Origin: Streptomyces sp. NRRL S-1022 | Lineage (GTDB): Bacteria > Actinomycetota > Actinomycetes > Streptomycetales > Streptomycetaceae | NCBI RefSeq assembly: GCF_000720135.1 | Contig: NZ_JOIU01000005.1 | Span: 359,819 to 423,818 of the forward strand | Direction: 5' to 3' | Length of the DNA stretch: 64,000 nucleotides | Shown here: positions 43,340 through 52,447 of the stretch, piece by piece | How the letters are laid out: each line of letters starts with the position of its first letter | Position numbering within the stretch: position 1 is the stretch's first letter | Program-made: the position numbers and the translations under genes | The notes under the pieces: generated by a model | Seen by the model: only the letters and a program-made list of their open reading frames with translations | Told to the model about the DNA's origin: nothing | The model's database searches: none

Positions 43340-43975
43340 ATGCCGACGTCAGCCCCGCCCAAGAACCGCTTCGAGCGGCGCCGCGCCGAGACCCGTCAGG
43401 CGCTCGTCCGCGCGGCCCGGCAGATCCTCGCGGAGACGGGGGACACCAGCGTCAGCATCCAGGCCATCGCCGAGCGCGCCGATGTGGGTTTCGGCTCCTT
43501 CTACAACCACTTCGAGTCCAAGACGGAGCTGTTCGATGCCGCGGTGACGGATGCCCTGGAGGAGTTCGGGCAGGTCATCGACGCGCGTGTGGAAGGCATC
43601 GACGACCCGGCCGAGCTGGTCGCGGCCGGCTTCCGGCTCACCGCCCGGATGGCCGACTCCCACCCGGAACTCCTGCGGATCCTGCGCGACCGCGGTCTGG
43701 CCCACATCCACTCCGACAGCGGTCTCTCCCCGCGTGCCCTGCGCGACCTGGAGATCGGCATCGCCTCGGGGCGCTTCACGTGCGGCAACGCGACCACCGC
43801 CCTCTCCGCCCTGGGGGGCACCCTGCTGTCCCTCGTGGCTCTCAGGCTGGCCCGCCCGGGCCTCGACGGCGACGAGGCCGCCTCCGACCTCGCCGAGATG
43901 GTCCTGCGGATGCTCGGCCTCGCCGCGGACGAAGCCCGTGAGGTCACCCGGCGCCCGCTGCCCGATCCCGCCTGA
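43340..43975 (+). CDS. TetR family regulator of the aromatic operon
   Basis: 211 residues from the ATG at 43340. The DNA-binding domain is typical: RRRAETRQALVRAARQILAE, then SIQAIAERADVGFGSFYNHF with the recognition helix, then FESKTELFDAAV. The C-terminal ligand domain includes RILRDRGLAHIHSDSGLSPR. It is divergent from the meta-cleavage operon, with two palindromes between, so it most likely represses it and responds to an aromatic acid. Its end overlaps a convergent broken TetR gene by 32 bases. Confidence 0.9.
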   Translation: MPTSAPPKNRFERRRAETRQALVRAARQILAETGDTSVSIQAIAERADVGFGSFYNHFESKTELFDAAVTDALEEFGQVIDARVEGIDDPAELVAAGFRLTARMADSHPELLRILRDRGLAHIHSDSGLSPRALRDLEIGIASGRFTCGNATTALSALGGTLLSLVALRLARPGLDGDEAASDLAEMVLRMLGLAADEAREVTRRPLPDPA

Positions 43976-44596
43976 CGACGTCCTGCACCTGGAGCGCAGC
44001 CGCCTGCGGTGCCACGCCGGCGGCGACGAGGAACGCGGTGGCCGCGGTCTCACCCGCGGGGTCTGCCCACGGGCACTCGGCGTTCTCCTCGGCGAGGGCC
44101 AGCATCAGTGCCTCCAGCGCCTGGGCGAGGACGGGCGCTGGAAGGTGGTCCGCGAAGACGCCTTCGCGCTGACCACGTCGTAGGACCGCCACGGCCTCTT
44201 CTCGGGCCGGTGCCAAGGTGGTGCGGATCTCGTCCTCTCCCAGGTGGCGGCGCCCCAGGGCGATGAGCATGCGGTAGTGGTCGCCCACCGTCCATCCGGC
44301 CAGCACCATCCGTGTCATCGCCTCGACCGGGTCGGCATCCGCCGTACGGGCTGCGGTGAACGCCTGCCGGAGTTCATCGCCTGCTTCCCGCGTCAGCTCG
44401 GCGATCAGCGCCTGGCGGCTGGGGAAGTGGCCGTAGAGGGTGCGCGCCGGGCGACGCCGGCCGCCTGAGCGATGCCGTCGAGACTCGCGTCGGGGTCCTC
44501 CCGCAGCTTCTGCCGGGCGGCCACGAGGATGCGTCGGCGGTTGGAGTGAGCATCCCTGCGCTGCGGAGTGCGGCCCGGGGCGTCGGTCGTCTGCAT
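43944..44596 (-). pseudogene. TetR family regulator with a frameshift in the HTH
   Basis: From an ATG at 44596 the frame reads NRRRILVAARQKLREDPDAS and GIAQAAGVARR. Near 44440 the frame changes: the next frame continues RTLYGHFPSRQALIAELTRE and runs to a normal TetR C-terminus (MVLAGWTVGDHYRMLIALGR). The break lies in CGCGCACC, where a 2-base insertion (or 1-base loss) would explain it. A sequencing error in this GC run is possible. If real, the gene is dead, since the recognition helix is split. Confidence 0.75.
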
Positions 44597-44704
44597 GGTT
44601 CCGTCTCCCCACGGTTGCCGGAAAGCCGTGGGCGCCGGCGCTCCCTCACGCACCGGCGCCCACTCACCCCTGCCCAGGGTGGCTTGTCGTCCTGCTGACG
44701 GGCA

Positions 44705-45751
44705 TCAGGGGACGAGGATGAGGCGGATCGGGTCGCCGATCTTGTTCTCCAGGCGGCTGACCGCGTTGGCCGCGTCCATGAGCGGGATGTGGTCGGTGAT
44801 GGAGGGGGCCAGGTCGAGGCGGCCGGCCGCGGTCAGCCGCACGAGCTCGGAGACGGACTCGGGGAAGCCGCCGTAGTGGCCGCGCACCTGCTTCTGCAGG
44901 TAGTTGAAGGTCAGGCCCTCGGTGATGGTGAGCGGCCTCGGCGTGATGCCCACCAGGATCAGGGAGCCGCCCAGGCCGAGCACCGAGGCGGCCTGGTCGC
45001 GGACGGCGGGGACGCCGGCGCAGTCGAAGGCGAAGTCCAGGCCGCGTCCGCCGGTGGCCGCGCGGACCTGGTCGGCGAAGTCGGGGGCCGCCGGGTCCAG
45101 GGCGTAGTCCGCGCCGAAGGCGAGGGCGCGCTCGCGGGCGCTGGGCAGCGGGTCTACGGCGATGATCGGGGCGGCGCCGACCAGGCGGGCGACGCGTACG
45201 TTGTGCGCGCCGACTCCGCCCACGCCCCAGACGCCGACGGACTGGGCGGCACGGACGCCCGCGGTGGCGACGACGGCGGCGTAGGGGGTGGAGACCGCGT
45301 CGGGGATGATCGCGGCCTGGTCGAAGGGGAGGCTGTCCGGGATGGGGATGAGGGTGTCCTCGCGGACGACCACGTACTCGGCCCAGCCGCCGTCGTAGTC
45401 GATGCCGGCGGTCAGCATCTGGGTGCAGGGTCGGCGGCGCACGCAGCCGGCGCACGTGCCGCAGGTCTTGCCGGCCTCCAGGGTGACGCGGGTGCCGACG
45501 GGCAGGCCGCGCTTGAGGTCCGGGCCGAGCGTGTGGATCACACCGGAGACCTCGTGGCCGACGGTGATCGTGTCGGAGGTGGCGAACAGCGGGACGAGGG
45601 AGCCGTCGAGCAGGTGGACGTCGGAGAGGCAGACGCCGGCGGCCTTGACCTCGATGAGGACCTCGCCCGGGCCCGGCACGGGGATCGGGACCTCTTCCAC
45701 GGCGAACTTCCTGCTGTCGAGGTGGAAGCGTCCGGCGAGCATGGTGTCCAT
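44705..45751 (-). CDS. Zinc-dependent alcohol dehydrogenase (MDR family)
   Basis: 348 residues. Catalytic zinc ligands Cys41 (AAGVCLSDVH), His66 and Glu67 (TVGHEVSG) are in place. A structural zinc lobe has Cys97, Cys100, Cys103 and Cys109 in TCGTCAGCVRRRPC, with a last spacing shorter than usual. The cofactor motif is WGVGGVGAHN. It lies 160 bases after the CYP102-type gene on the same strand with a hairpin between, so co-transcription is partial at best. It could oxidise the alcohols made by that P450. Start ATG at 45751; MLAGRF four codons later is an alternative. Confidence 0.9.
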   Translation of the reverse strand: MDTMLAGRFHLDSRKFAVEEVPIPVPGPGEVLIEVKAAGVCLSDVHLLDGSLVPLFATSDTITVGHEVSGVIHTLGPDLKRGLPVGTRVTLEAGKTCGTCAGCVRRRPCTQMLTAGIDYDGGWAEYVVVREDTLIPIPDSLPFDQAAIIPDAVSTPYAAVVATAGVRAAQSVGVWGVGGVGAHNVRVARLVGAAPIIAVDPLPSARERALAFGADYALDPAAPDFADQVRAATGGRGLDFAFDCAGVPAVRDQAASVLGLGGSLILVGITPRPLTITEGLTFNYLQKQVRGHYGGFPESVSELVRLTAAGRLDLAPSITDHIPLMDAANAVSRLENKIGDPIRLILVP

Positions 45752-45837
45752 GGTGATCTGCTTTCTGTGAGCGGCACGGTCCGGTGGTTCGGGCCATGGG
45801 TGCCATGGGGTGTCTCGTGGGCTGGTGGGGCCGGGAG

Positions 45838-45868
45838 GCGTGCGGGGGAGGCAGGACGCCCCGCACGC
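45838..45868 (-). terminator. Terminator hairpin after the CYP102-type gene
   Basis: A perfect 10-bp stem (GCGTGCGGGG, 45838-45847 with 45859-45868) and an 11-base loop, 44 bases past the P450 stop on the minus strand. Confidence 0.65.
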
Positions 45869-45911
45869 TCCCCGGCGGCTGGGGGCAGCGCGCCTTGACG
45901 GCGCGCGACGG

Positions 45912-48900
45912 TCAGGCGAAGACGTCCTGCTGGTAGCGCTCGTCCGCTTCGAGCTGGGCCAGCCACTGCTGGGCGGTCTCGTCGTCGCCGCCGGTCTTCT
46001 GGCGGTGGATGGCGGCGAGGGCCTCGCGGACGGCCGGCGCCATACGGCGGCCGTCGCCGCAGACGTAGATGTACGCGCCGTCCTGGATGGCCTGCCACAC
46101 CGTGTCAGCGGCGTTCGCGATGGCGTTCTGCACGAACCGGGCCGGGTGGCCGGTCACCGCGGAGAAGGCGGTGTGGATCTGCGCGATGCCGGCCTGCTCC
46201 CAGTCCTGCAACTCCTGGCGGTAGAAGTAGTCGTGCTCCGGGTGGCGGCAGCCGACGAAGACCTGCGACAGGCCGACCTGCGTGCCGCCCGCGTGCTGCC
46301 AGGCCCGCTCCTCCAGGAAGCCGCGCAGCGGCGCGATGCCGGTGCCGGGGCCGATGAGGATCAGCGGCGTGGCCGGGTCGGCGGACGGGGCGAACGTCGG
46401 GGAGGGCACGCGGACGTAGCCGTAGACGACGTCCCCGGGCGCGAGGCCCGCGATGTAGGAGGAGCAGGTGCCGCGGTACTGGCCGTCGCCGGACAGGGCC
46501 GGGCCCTCCAGCAGGCCGACGGTCAGCCGCACGTGACGCGGGTTGGCCGACGGGGCGGAGGAGATGGAGTAGAAGCGGGGACGGATCGGGCCCGTCATCT
46601 CCAGGAACACCTCCAGCGGCAGCTCGACGGCGGGGAAGTGCTCCAGCAGGCCCAGCACCGAGATGCGCTTGCCGAGGATCTCCTTGCTGTAGCGCTCCTC
46701 GGCCTCCTGGGTGTCGGCGGTGTACGCCTGAAGCTGCGGCCGGGTCCAGGGGCACTCCGTGTGCTCGGCCAGGATCTGGATCTGGGAGCGGGTGGCGACG
46801 TCCTGCAGCTCCAGGAACTCGGTGAGCAGGATTCCGGCGGTTACGGGGGTGCCTACCGGCAGGTGCGTGCGGCCACCGGTCGGCATGTCGAGCCGGAGCA
46901 CCTGGTCGTACTCGACGCCGAGCCGCCTCAGTGCGCGCTCCACCAGGGCGAGTTCGTTCTTGGCGAAGACGGCCAGGTGGTTGCCCGTGTCGTAGGTGAC
47001 GCCGTCGGGCAGCTCGAAGGTGATGGACTTCGCGGCCGGGCGCGGCGGCTCGATGCCGAAGTCCCACAGGCCGGTCGCGTCCGCTACCAGCTCCTCGTTG
47101 GCCATCACCGTGAGCGGGTACGCCTGCTCGGAGACGATGGCGGGGCGCACGTCGGACTCGGTGAGCAGCCGGACCTGGTAGCGCGGGCCGCTCGCCTGGG
47201 AAGTGTCGGCGGCGTACTCCTCGGCCAGGGTGGCCCACAGGGTGTCCATCCAGCGCGTGGCCATGCCGTCGAAGTCACCGGCGGCGTCCGCGATGCCGCG
47301 CTCGACGACCGGGGTGGCACCGGCGGCCAGCAGGCCTTCCTCGATCCGCTTGGGAAATGCCTGGTAGGTGGCCACCCACTGGGTGTTGCCGGCGCCCAGC
47401 AGCGCGAACCGCACGTTCGACAGCGCACCCTCGGGCAGCCCGGCGGCGAGCAGGTCGTCGAAGCGCTGGGCGTTGTCGGGGGCCTTGCCGTTGTAGCTGG
47501 CGGCGACGACGGCGAGCAGGCCCTCGGTGGGCAGGTTGTCGCCCAGCTCGTCCAGGCTCACCAGGGTGGTGCCGAAGCCGGAGCGCTCACCGCGGTCGGC
47601 GATGGTGCGGGCCAGGTCCTCGCAGGAGCCGAGGCTGGAGCCGAAGGCGACGGTCAGGTTCACACCGACACCGCTGACCGCTGCCTGGGCCTGCGTGTCG
47701 CCGGTCTGCAGGTCCGCGGCCCCGAAGACGGTCCGCTCGTGTTCCTGACGCCTGCGGACGATCAGCTCGAAGTTGCCGGGCTTGCGCGTCAGCGCCTCGC
47801 GGACGTCCATCTTGTAGTCGCTGGTGTCCGAGAGCTTGAACTTCTGCAGCACCAGCGCCAGGGCCAGGCGGGCCTCGGTGAGTGCGAACTGCCGGCCGAT
47901 GCAGGCGCGCACACCGTTGCCGAACGGCTTGTAGGCATGCGGGTGCTGCTGCGCCCGGTTCTCCGGCAGCCACCGGTCGATGTCGAACTCCTCGGGACGG
48001 TCCCATGCCTTGGGGTGGGTGTGCAGGGGGCCTTCGAGGATGTTGACCCGGGTGCCCTTCTTGAGGAGGTAGCGGCCACCGATGACGGTGTCCTCCAGCG
48101 GAGCCTTGCCGAACGCCGGGATCGGCGCCCACAGGCGCAGGGTCTCGTCCAGGATTCGCGGAATGACGTCCAGCTGCATGATCGTGTCGTAGTCCGGGAC
48201 CGTGTCGCCGGGGATCAGCCGGTCCACCTCGGCATACGCCTGGGCCAGGACGTGCGGGTTGCGCATCAGCGAGTACGTGGCGAACGACAGCAGACCACTG
48301 GTGGTCTCGTGGCCGGCGATCAGGAACGTCAGCACCTGGTCACGGACATTGTCATCGGCCAGCAGCTTGCCGGTCTCCGGGTCGGTGGCCTCCAGCATCA
48401 GACCCAGCAGGTCCTCCTCACCGGTGCCCTTCCCCTCGCGCCGCTCCTTGATCACGCTCTCGACCAGGTCCTGCATCAGCCGGATGTTCTCGCGGTACTT
48501 CCGGTCGTCCGCCTTGCGGAGCCTCGTCATCATCGGCAGCTCCTGGGAGCGCCGCAGCGACTCGATCAGCGCCTCCAGCAGCGCGTTGAGGAAGGGGTGC
48601 AGTTCCTCCTCGTCGAAGGACTTGAACCGGTAGCCGAAGCCCGACAGGGCGATGGTGTCCAGCGTCAGGCGGGTGTAGTCGTCGGTGATGTTGACCGACT
48701 GCCCCTCCCGGCGCTCCCACTTGCCCGCCAGGTTCTGGGCGATCTCCAGCATCTGCCCGAAGTACGCCTTCATGGCCCGCTGGCTGAACGCCGGCAGCAG
48801 GACCCGGTGGGCCATGCCCCATTCCTCTTCGTACTGGTGGGCGGTGAACAGGCCCGCTCCCGCGAAGTCCCGGACGTGGTGCAGCGGCGTCTTGTCGATC

Positions 48901-49133
48901 TGCTTGAAGAACCGGGTCTCGTCGCAGACCTCGGCCACCAGGTCAGGGTCGTAGACGAAGACCTGCTCGATGCCGGCGATGTCCATGCCGTAGATGCCTT
49001 CGGGGAACTGCTTGGACAGCTCACCGAAGTACTCCACCGGATTGGTGTCGGGGATCTGCGGCGTGTTGCCGAGGAGGGGGATCCCTCGCGGGGACCTGAT
49101 GGGGCGAAGGCCGTTCGCGGAGTGCGTGGTCAT
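45912..49133 (-). CDS. Self-sufficient cytochrome P450 / NADPH-P450 reductase fusion (CYP102 / P450 BM3 type)
   Basis: 1073 residues from the ATG at 49133, with AGAGGAGC upstream. The heme domain (about 1-470) has the I-helix AGHETTSG, the ExxR motif in DETLRLW and the heme loop FGNGVRACIGRQFA with Cys411. A short linker leads to a flavodoxin-like FMN domain (FGSSLGSCEDLARTIADRG), then FAD binding (RFYSISSAPSANPRHVRLTV) and NADPH binding (IGPGTGIAPLRGFLEE, then QVFVGCRHPEHDY, and VCGDGRRMAPAVREAL). Relatives hydroxylate fatty acids or similar chains near the omega end. Start, order and size all match P450 BM3. Palindromes upstream are shared with the divergent TetR gene, recalling Bacillus BM3R1 control. 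Confidence 0.95.
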   Translation of the reverse strand: MTTHSANGLRPIRSPRGIPLLGNTPQIPDTNPVEYFGELSKQFPEGIYGMDIAGIEQVFVYDPDLVAEVCDETRFFKQIDKTPLHHVRDFAGAGLFTAHQYEEEWGMAHRVLLPAFSQRAMKAYFGQMLEIAQNLAGKWERREGQSVNITDDYTRLTLDTIALSGFGYRFKSFDEEELHPFLNALLEALIESLRRSQELPMMTRLRKADDRKYRENIRLMQDLVESVIKERREGKGTGEEDLLGLMLEATDPETGKLLADDNVRDQVLTFLIAGHETTSGLLSFATYSLMRNPHVLAQAYAEVDRLIPGDTVPDYDTIMQLDVIPRILDETLRLWAPIPAFGKAPLEDTVIGGRYLLKKGTRVNILEGPLHTHPKAWDRPEEFDIDRWLPENRAQQHPHAYKPFGNGVRACIGRQFALTEARLALALVLQKFKLSDTSDYKMDVREALTRKPGNFELIVRRRQEHERTVFGAADLQTGDTQAQAAVSGVGVNLTVAFGSSLGSCEDLARTIADRGERSGFGTTLVSLDELGDNLPTEGLLAVVAASYNGKAPDNAQRFDDLLAAGLPEGALSNVRFALLGAGNTQWVATYQAFPKRIEEGLLAAGATPVVERGIADAAGDFDGMATRWMDTLWATLAEEYAADTSQASGPRYQVRLLTESDVRPAIVSEQAYPLTVMANEELVADATGLWDFGIEPPRPAAKSITFELPDGVTYDTGNHLAVFAKNELALVERALRRLGVEYDQVLRLDMPTGGRTHLPVGTPVTAGILLTEFLELQDVATRSQIQILAEHTECPWTRPQLQAYTADTQEAEERYSKEILGKRISVLGLLEHFPAVELPLEVFLEMTGPIRPRFYSISSAPSANPRHVRLTVGLLEGPALSGDGQYRGTCSSYIAGLAPGDVVYGYVRVPSPTFAPSADPATPLILIGPGTGIAPLRGFLEERAWQHAGGTQVGLSQVFVGCRHPEHDYFYRQELQDWEQAGIAQIHTAFSAVTGHPARFVQNAIANAADTVWQAIQDGAYIYVCGDGRRMAPAVREALAAIHRQKTGGDDETAQQWLAQLEADERYQQDVFA

Positions 49134-49207
49134 GGCTTGCTCCTCTGCGTGGAGGGGGATGGGCAAGGGCGCGCTGCGCAGGTCGACGCCGTGGCGCCGG
49201 ACGGAAA

Positions 49208-49243
49208 CATACGCCGTATGGAACTAGTACCGTACGGCGTATG
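49208..49243. promoter_or_regulatory. Operator pair A for the TetR regulator, near the P450 start
   Basis: CATACGCCGTATG (49208-49220), a perfect palindrome around C, and CGTACGGCGTATG (49231-49243), centre-to-centre 23 bases. Confidence 0.75.
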
Positions 49244-49297
49244 GAAGTGTGAGGCAAGGCCGGCCGCCCAGGTGGGCGCTGTGATCCAGGCCATTTC

Positions 49298-49333
49298 CGT
49301 ACGTCGTATGAAACTGATACCGTACGAGGTATG
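49298..49333. promoter_or_regulatory. Operator pair B for the TetR regulator, at its own start
   Basis: CGTACGTCGTATG (49298-49310) and CGTACGAGGTATG (49321-49333), again 23 bases apart. The second covers the TetR ATG at 49331, so binding should silence the regulator gene itself. Confidence 0.72.
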
Positions 49334-50035
49334 GAAAAGAAGGTGAGGCGTCCCCCGCGGGGAACGAGAAAGAGGGACGTGCCTCTGACCGAGGCCGGGA
49401 TCTACGCCGCCGCCCTGCGGCTCATCGACGAGGACGGGGTGGACGCGCTCACCATGCGCAAACTCGCGACCGCACTCGACGCGAACCCGATGTCGCTGTA
49501 CCACCACGTCCCAAACAAGGAAGCCGTGCTGCGCGGCGTGACGAGAATGGTCGGCGCCCAGTTCCGCACGGTGACACTTGAGGACGCTCCCTGGCAGGAG
49601 CGGATCCGCCTGCTCGCCACCGACTTCCGGACGCTGGCGCACCGCCACCCCGAACTGATGGCCTACTCCTTCAGCCACCAGCCGGACTTCATCCAGCCCG
49701 ACGACCCGTTCTGGACCGCGCTCACCGCGATCGTGGCGGCTGCCGGGGTTCCGCGGTCAGAGGTCTCGGAGGTCGCCGCGCTGATGGTCGCCGTCGTCAT
49801 CGGTGTCCTCGCCGCCGAACTCAACGGCTCGCTCCACCAGTGGTCGACCCTCAAGCCCCCCGGCTTCGACGAGGGCGAAGACGGGGACGGGGAAGCAGAG
49901 CCTTACTCCGCGGACGTGGTCCCTGCGGGCCCTGACCAGGACCATATGTTCCGCCTCGTGATGGACACGCTGATCACGGGCCTGGAAGGCCGGCTCGCCG
50001 CCGGTCGTGACGGCCGAGACAGCGGCCGCCGTTGA
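49331..50035 (+). CDS. TetR family regulator of the CYP102-type gene
   Basis: 234 residues. A basic N-terminus (MEKKVRRPPRGTRKRDVPLT) precedes the DNA-binding domain AALRLIDEDGVDALTMRKLA and ANPMSLYHHVPNKEAVLRGV. The C-terminal part resembles the tetracycline-repressor-like group (DFRTLAHRHPELMAYSFSHQ). It is divergent from the P450 fusion, with four half-turn-spaced palindromes between; the same palindrome recurs at 52448-52494. Confidence 0.9.
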   Translation: MEKKVRRPPRGTRKRDVPLTEAGIYAAALRLIDEDGVDALTMRKLATALDANPMSLYHHVPNKEAVLRGVTRMVGAQFRTVTLEDAPWQERIRLLATDFRTLAHRHPELMAYSFSHQPDFIQPDDPFWTALTAIVAAAGVPRSEVSEVAALMVAVVIGVLAAELNGSLHQWSTLKPPGFDEGEDGDGEAEPYSADVVPAGPDQDHMFRLVMDTLITGLEGRLAAGRDGRDSGRR

Positions 50036-50215
50036 GTCTGTGGCCCTGGAGCGCTCCGGTCCGGGGCTCGTCCGTGGCCGGCGAGCCCAGGTCGCTGCGC
50101 GAAGGGGGGCACCCGATCGCAGGTGCCGAAAGAGATCGTTTCCCGCGGCAGGCTCGCTCGTTTCCGAGGTGCCCCACTGCGGTCATCCGCCCCCCGCTGA
50201 TCCGCGGAGGGCGGG

Positions 50216-50560
50216 TGGCCGCGCCGAACTCCCGACGACCCGCGCCACCGTTGGGCCTGTGCGCCCTCTGTGTACGCAACGACCGCACCGGCCCGTTCAG
50301 CCTGGAGCCGGGCGACATGCTGCTGCGCTACACCGACGGCGTGATCGAAGCCCGCTCACCGACCGGAGCCTTCTCCCCGCTCACCCGCTCACCGAGAGGG
50401 CCGCCTGCTTCCCCGCCTCAAGCCCCGACGCCCTGCTGCGCCACCTTCACCGCGACCTGCTTGAGCACACCGGTGAGCAGCTCACCGACGACGCCGCTCT
50501 CCTGATCATCGAACGCGCCCCCTCGCGCCATCTGCACCGGCCGCACCACCTGCCCCACGC
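50216..50560 (+). pseudogene. Remnant of a SpoIIE/PP2C phosphatase C-terminus
   Basis: One frame gives PFSLEPGDMLLRYTDGVIEA and RSPTGAFSPL; a second continues TERAACFPASSPDALLRHLH and LTDDAALLIIERAPSRHLHR. These are the final metal-site and end motifs of SpoIIE-type phosphatases (LYTDGV, DDAALLxIE), split by a frame change near 50390. The domain's first half is missing. Confidence 0.7.
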
Positions 50561-50985
50561 CGGCGGATCCCTCCCGTCCACGACCGGCTGACCGTCACCG
50601 CCCTGCCCGTCAGGTGGCGCAGTCACGGCGGCGCGAGCGTCAGCGAACCCGTCATCCGGTCCGCTGAGCACGCTCCGTACCTGCGTCACCCCGCGAGCCG
50701 CATCTCGTCGGTCGGCCATGGGGAAACTGCCGTTGCGCGGTGCGCTGCCGCTGGGCGGGTGCCCGATCTCATCGCCGTCGTGAGCGCCGTCCGTCGAGCC
50801 GTTCACCGTGTCCGAAGCTGCAGTGACCACGTCCTGCGCGGCCGCCGCTCGGCCGACGGACCGGCCGTCACCACCGACCGCGCCGACTTCGTCCATGGCC
50901 GCTGCCGAGCGGCGGGCGCGCATCGCCGAGTGGCGCACGCTCCATGCCGGCCCTCGTGGGCCGGTCACTCGTCGCGGGCCGACCG
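50561..50985. other. Intergenic region without a recognised gene
   Basis: About 425 bases following the SpoIIE relic. No protein pattern was recognised on either strand. Confidence 0.4.
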
Positions 50986-51315
50986 TCAGCGCAAGGGTGA
51001 GTCCACGGTGGGCGTCAGCAGGGTCTCGTCGAGGCCGACGATCCGGCTGATGTCGAAGCCCTCCATGTCCGCGCGGAATTCGGGACTCGACAGGTATGCC
51101 TCCAGCCGCTCCCGCACGTCGTCGGTGTCCCTGTAGGAAACGAGGGCGTAGAGCCGGGAAGTCTCGTTTCCGGGGGCCGCGGGCACCGTCCAGACGCCGT
51201 GTGTGGTGATCCGGTGCTTGGCCATACCAGGAATGTGCTGGGCCCAGATCTTCTCGTAGGCGCAGAGCGCGTCGGGGCTGTGCAGGGTGTAGACGCGGAG
51301 CTGGTACTGGGACAT
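50986..51315 (-). CDS. NIPSNAP family protein
   Basis: 109 residues, a small ferredoxin-like alpha-beta fold: YQLRVYTLHSPDALCAYEKI, the turn HIPGMAKHRITTHGVWTVP, and LYALVSYRDTDDVRERLEAY. It starts MSQYQLRVYT, typical of the family. NIPSNAP proteins are often bound to catabolic or stress operons and have no settled function. It stands 41 bases downstream of the SsgA-like gene on the same strand. Confidence 0.8.
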   Translation of the reverse strand: MSQYQLRVYTLHSPDALCAYEKIWAQHIPGMAKHRITTHGVWTVPAAPGNETSRLYALVSYRDTDDVRERLEAYLSSPEFRADMEGFDISRIVGLDETLLTPTVDSPLR

Positions 51316-51356
51316 GACGCTGGTTCCTTTACTTCAGAGCATGGATGGTTCGGGGG

Positions 51357-51779
51357 TCAGTCGCGAGGGAGCAGGTGTGCCAGTTCGGCATCCCAGTCGA
51401 TGTGTCCGGACTCGGCACCCCGTGGCACCAGAGCCTGGGTGTCCTGAAGGAAGGACGTGATGTCCTGCACGGGGACCTTGAGCAAGGCCGTGCCTGCGGA
51501 AGACCCCAGGGCGATGTAGACCGACTCGTCACCCCGCCCTGCGGCCGGCCAGATCCGGACGTCAGCATGACCTGCGGAGCCCTTCAGGCCATCAGCCAGA
51601 AGGTCACGTCCCAGGACCCATTCGACCGGCTCGTCACAGTCGATGAAGAAAACGGCTCGGACGACATAGGGATCAGTGGGCTCATACCGCAGACGTACGC
51701 AGAGGGGCAGTGAGCAGGCTTGCGAGACGACCAGGTGCACTGCCACCCGCCGTTCTACGGCCTTCAAGGACTTCTTCAT
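51357..51779 (-). CDS. SsgA family sporulation/cell-division regulator (SALP)
   Basis: 140 residues from the ATG at 51779 (MKKSLKAVERRVAVHLVV). SsgA-like protein features are LPLCVRLRYEPTDPYVVRAV, the conserved WVLGRDLLADGL and VRIWPAAGRGDESVYIALGS, then a C-terminal LKVPVQDITSFLQDTQALVP. These proteins occur only in morphologically complex actinomycetes and position septum or peptidoglycan machinery. The open frame runs upstream, but no other start has family support. Confidence 0.9.
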   Translation of the reverse strand: MKKSLKAVERRVAVHLVVSQACSLPLCVRLRYEPTDPYVVRAVFFIDCDEPVEWVLGRDLLADGLKGSAGHADVRIWPAAGRGDESVYIALGSSAGTALLKVPVQDITSFLQDTQALVPRGAESGHIDWDAELAHLLPRD

Positions 51780-51929
51780 CGACTTCCACTCCTGGGTGTG
51801 GCTCGGTGGCGTCTCACATCCGGCGTGTGACAAGGAGGCGGTGCGGGCGGAGGCGGTACAAGGGGCGCGTGTGCTGGACGGCACCGGCGCACCGCACGAA
51901 GTTGTGGGCTCACGCCCCAGGTACCCGTC

Positions 51930-52358
51930 TCACCGGTCGTCGCGGCTCACATCGCGGTGGTGCCTGCCCGAGCCGTCGTACTCGTAGCTGTTTCCGTCGT
52001 GCCGGTAGGACCTGTGGGACGTCCAGCCGTAACCCTCGCCGTCCCGGCGGTCCACGTGCCCACTGCGGTAGAAGTGCCCATCGCGGTAGTAGAGACCCTC
52101 GCAGTCGTGCCGGGTCGCATCGGTGCCGTGGACCTGGTGCCAGCCACGGGTCTCGTCGCATGAGTAGCCCCGCTCCAGCAGGTAGCCGACACCGTGGTCC
52201 CAGCTGTAAGCAGCGGTCCCGGCTCCGTCGTTCGGGCGCTGGACGTGCGTGGATGCGAGGGACGCTGCCGACGCGGCGCCCCCGGCACCGAGGACGGCGG
52301 CACCGGCGACCGCAACGGAGGAGACGGTGAGGGCGATGCGCTTCGTGAGCTTCTTCAT
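51930..52358 (-). CDS. Small secreted protein of unknown function
   Basis: 142 residues with a clear signal peptide: MKKLTKRIALTVSSVAVAGA, a hydrophobic run to AGGAASAASLAS, cleavage near residue 32. The mature part has two Cys (GYSCDETRGW and RHDCEGLYYRDG) and many Tyr, His, Asp and Arg residues (SGHVDRRDGEGYGWTSHRSY). No family is recognised. Upstream at 52448-52494 stand two palindromes like those of the CYP102 promoter. Confidence 0.75.
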   Translation of the reverse strand: MKKLTKRIALTVSSVAVAGAAVLGAGGAASAASLASTHVQRPNDGAGTAAYSWDHGVGYLLERGYSCDETRGWHQVHGTDATRHDCEGLYYRDGHFYRSGHVDRRDGEGYGWTSHRSYRHDGNSYEYDGSGRHHRDVSRDDR

Positions 52359-52447
52359 GATCTTTCCTTCTCAGTGGCGTGATCTTCGTCAATGGCGGGT
52401 TCTGTCAGGCGATGTGTGTCGCCTGACGTGGTCCGAGCGAGCAGTTC

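Noticed and set aside
45810..49346. A 1178-codon open frame on the plus strand across the P450-reductase fusion
   Set aside because: It is antisense to a gene with every P450 and reductase motif. Its own translation is low-complexity Gly/Arg/Val/Leu, as expected from GC-skewed third positions.
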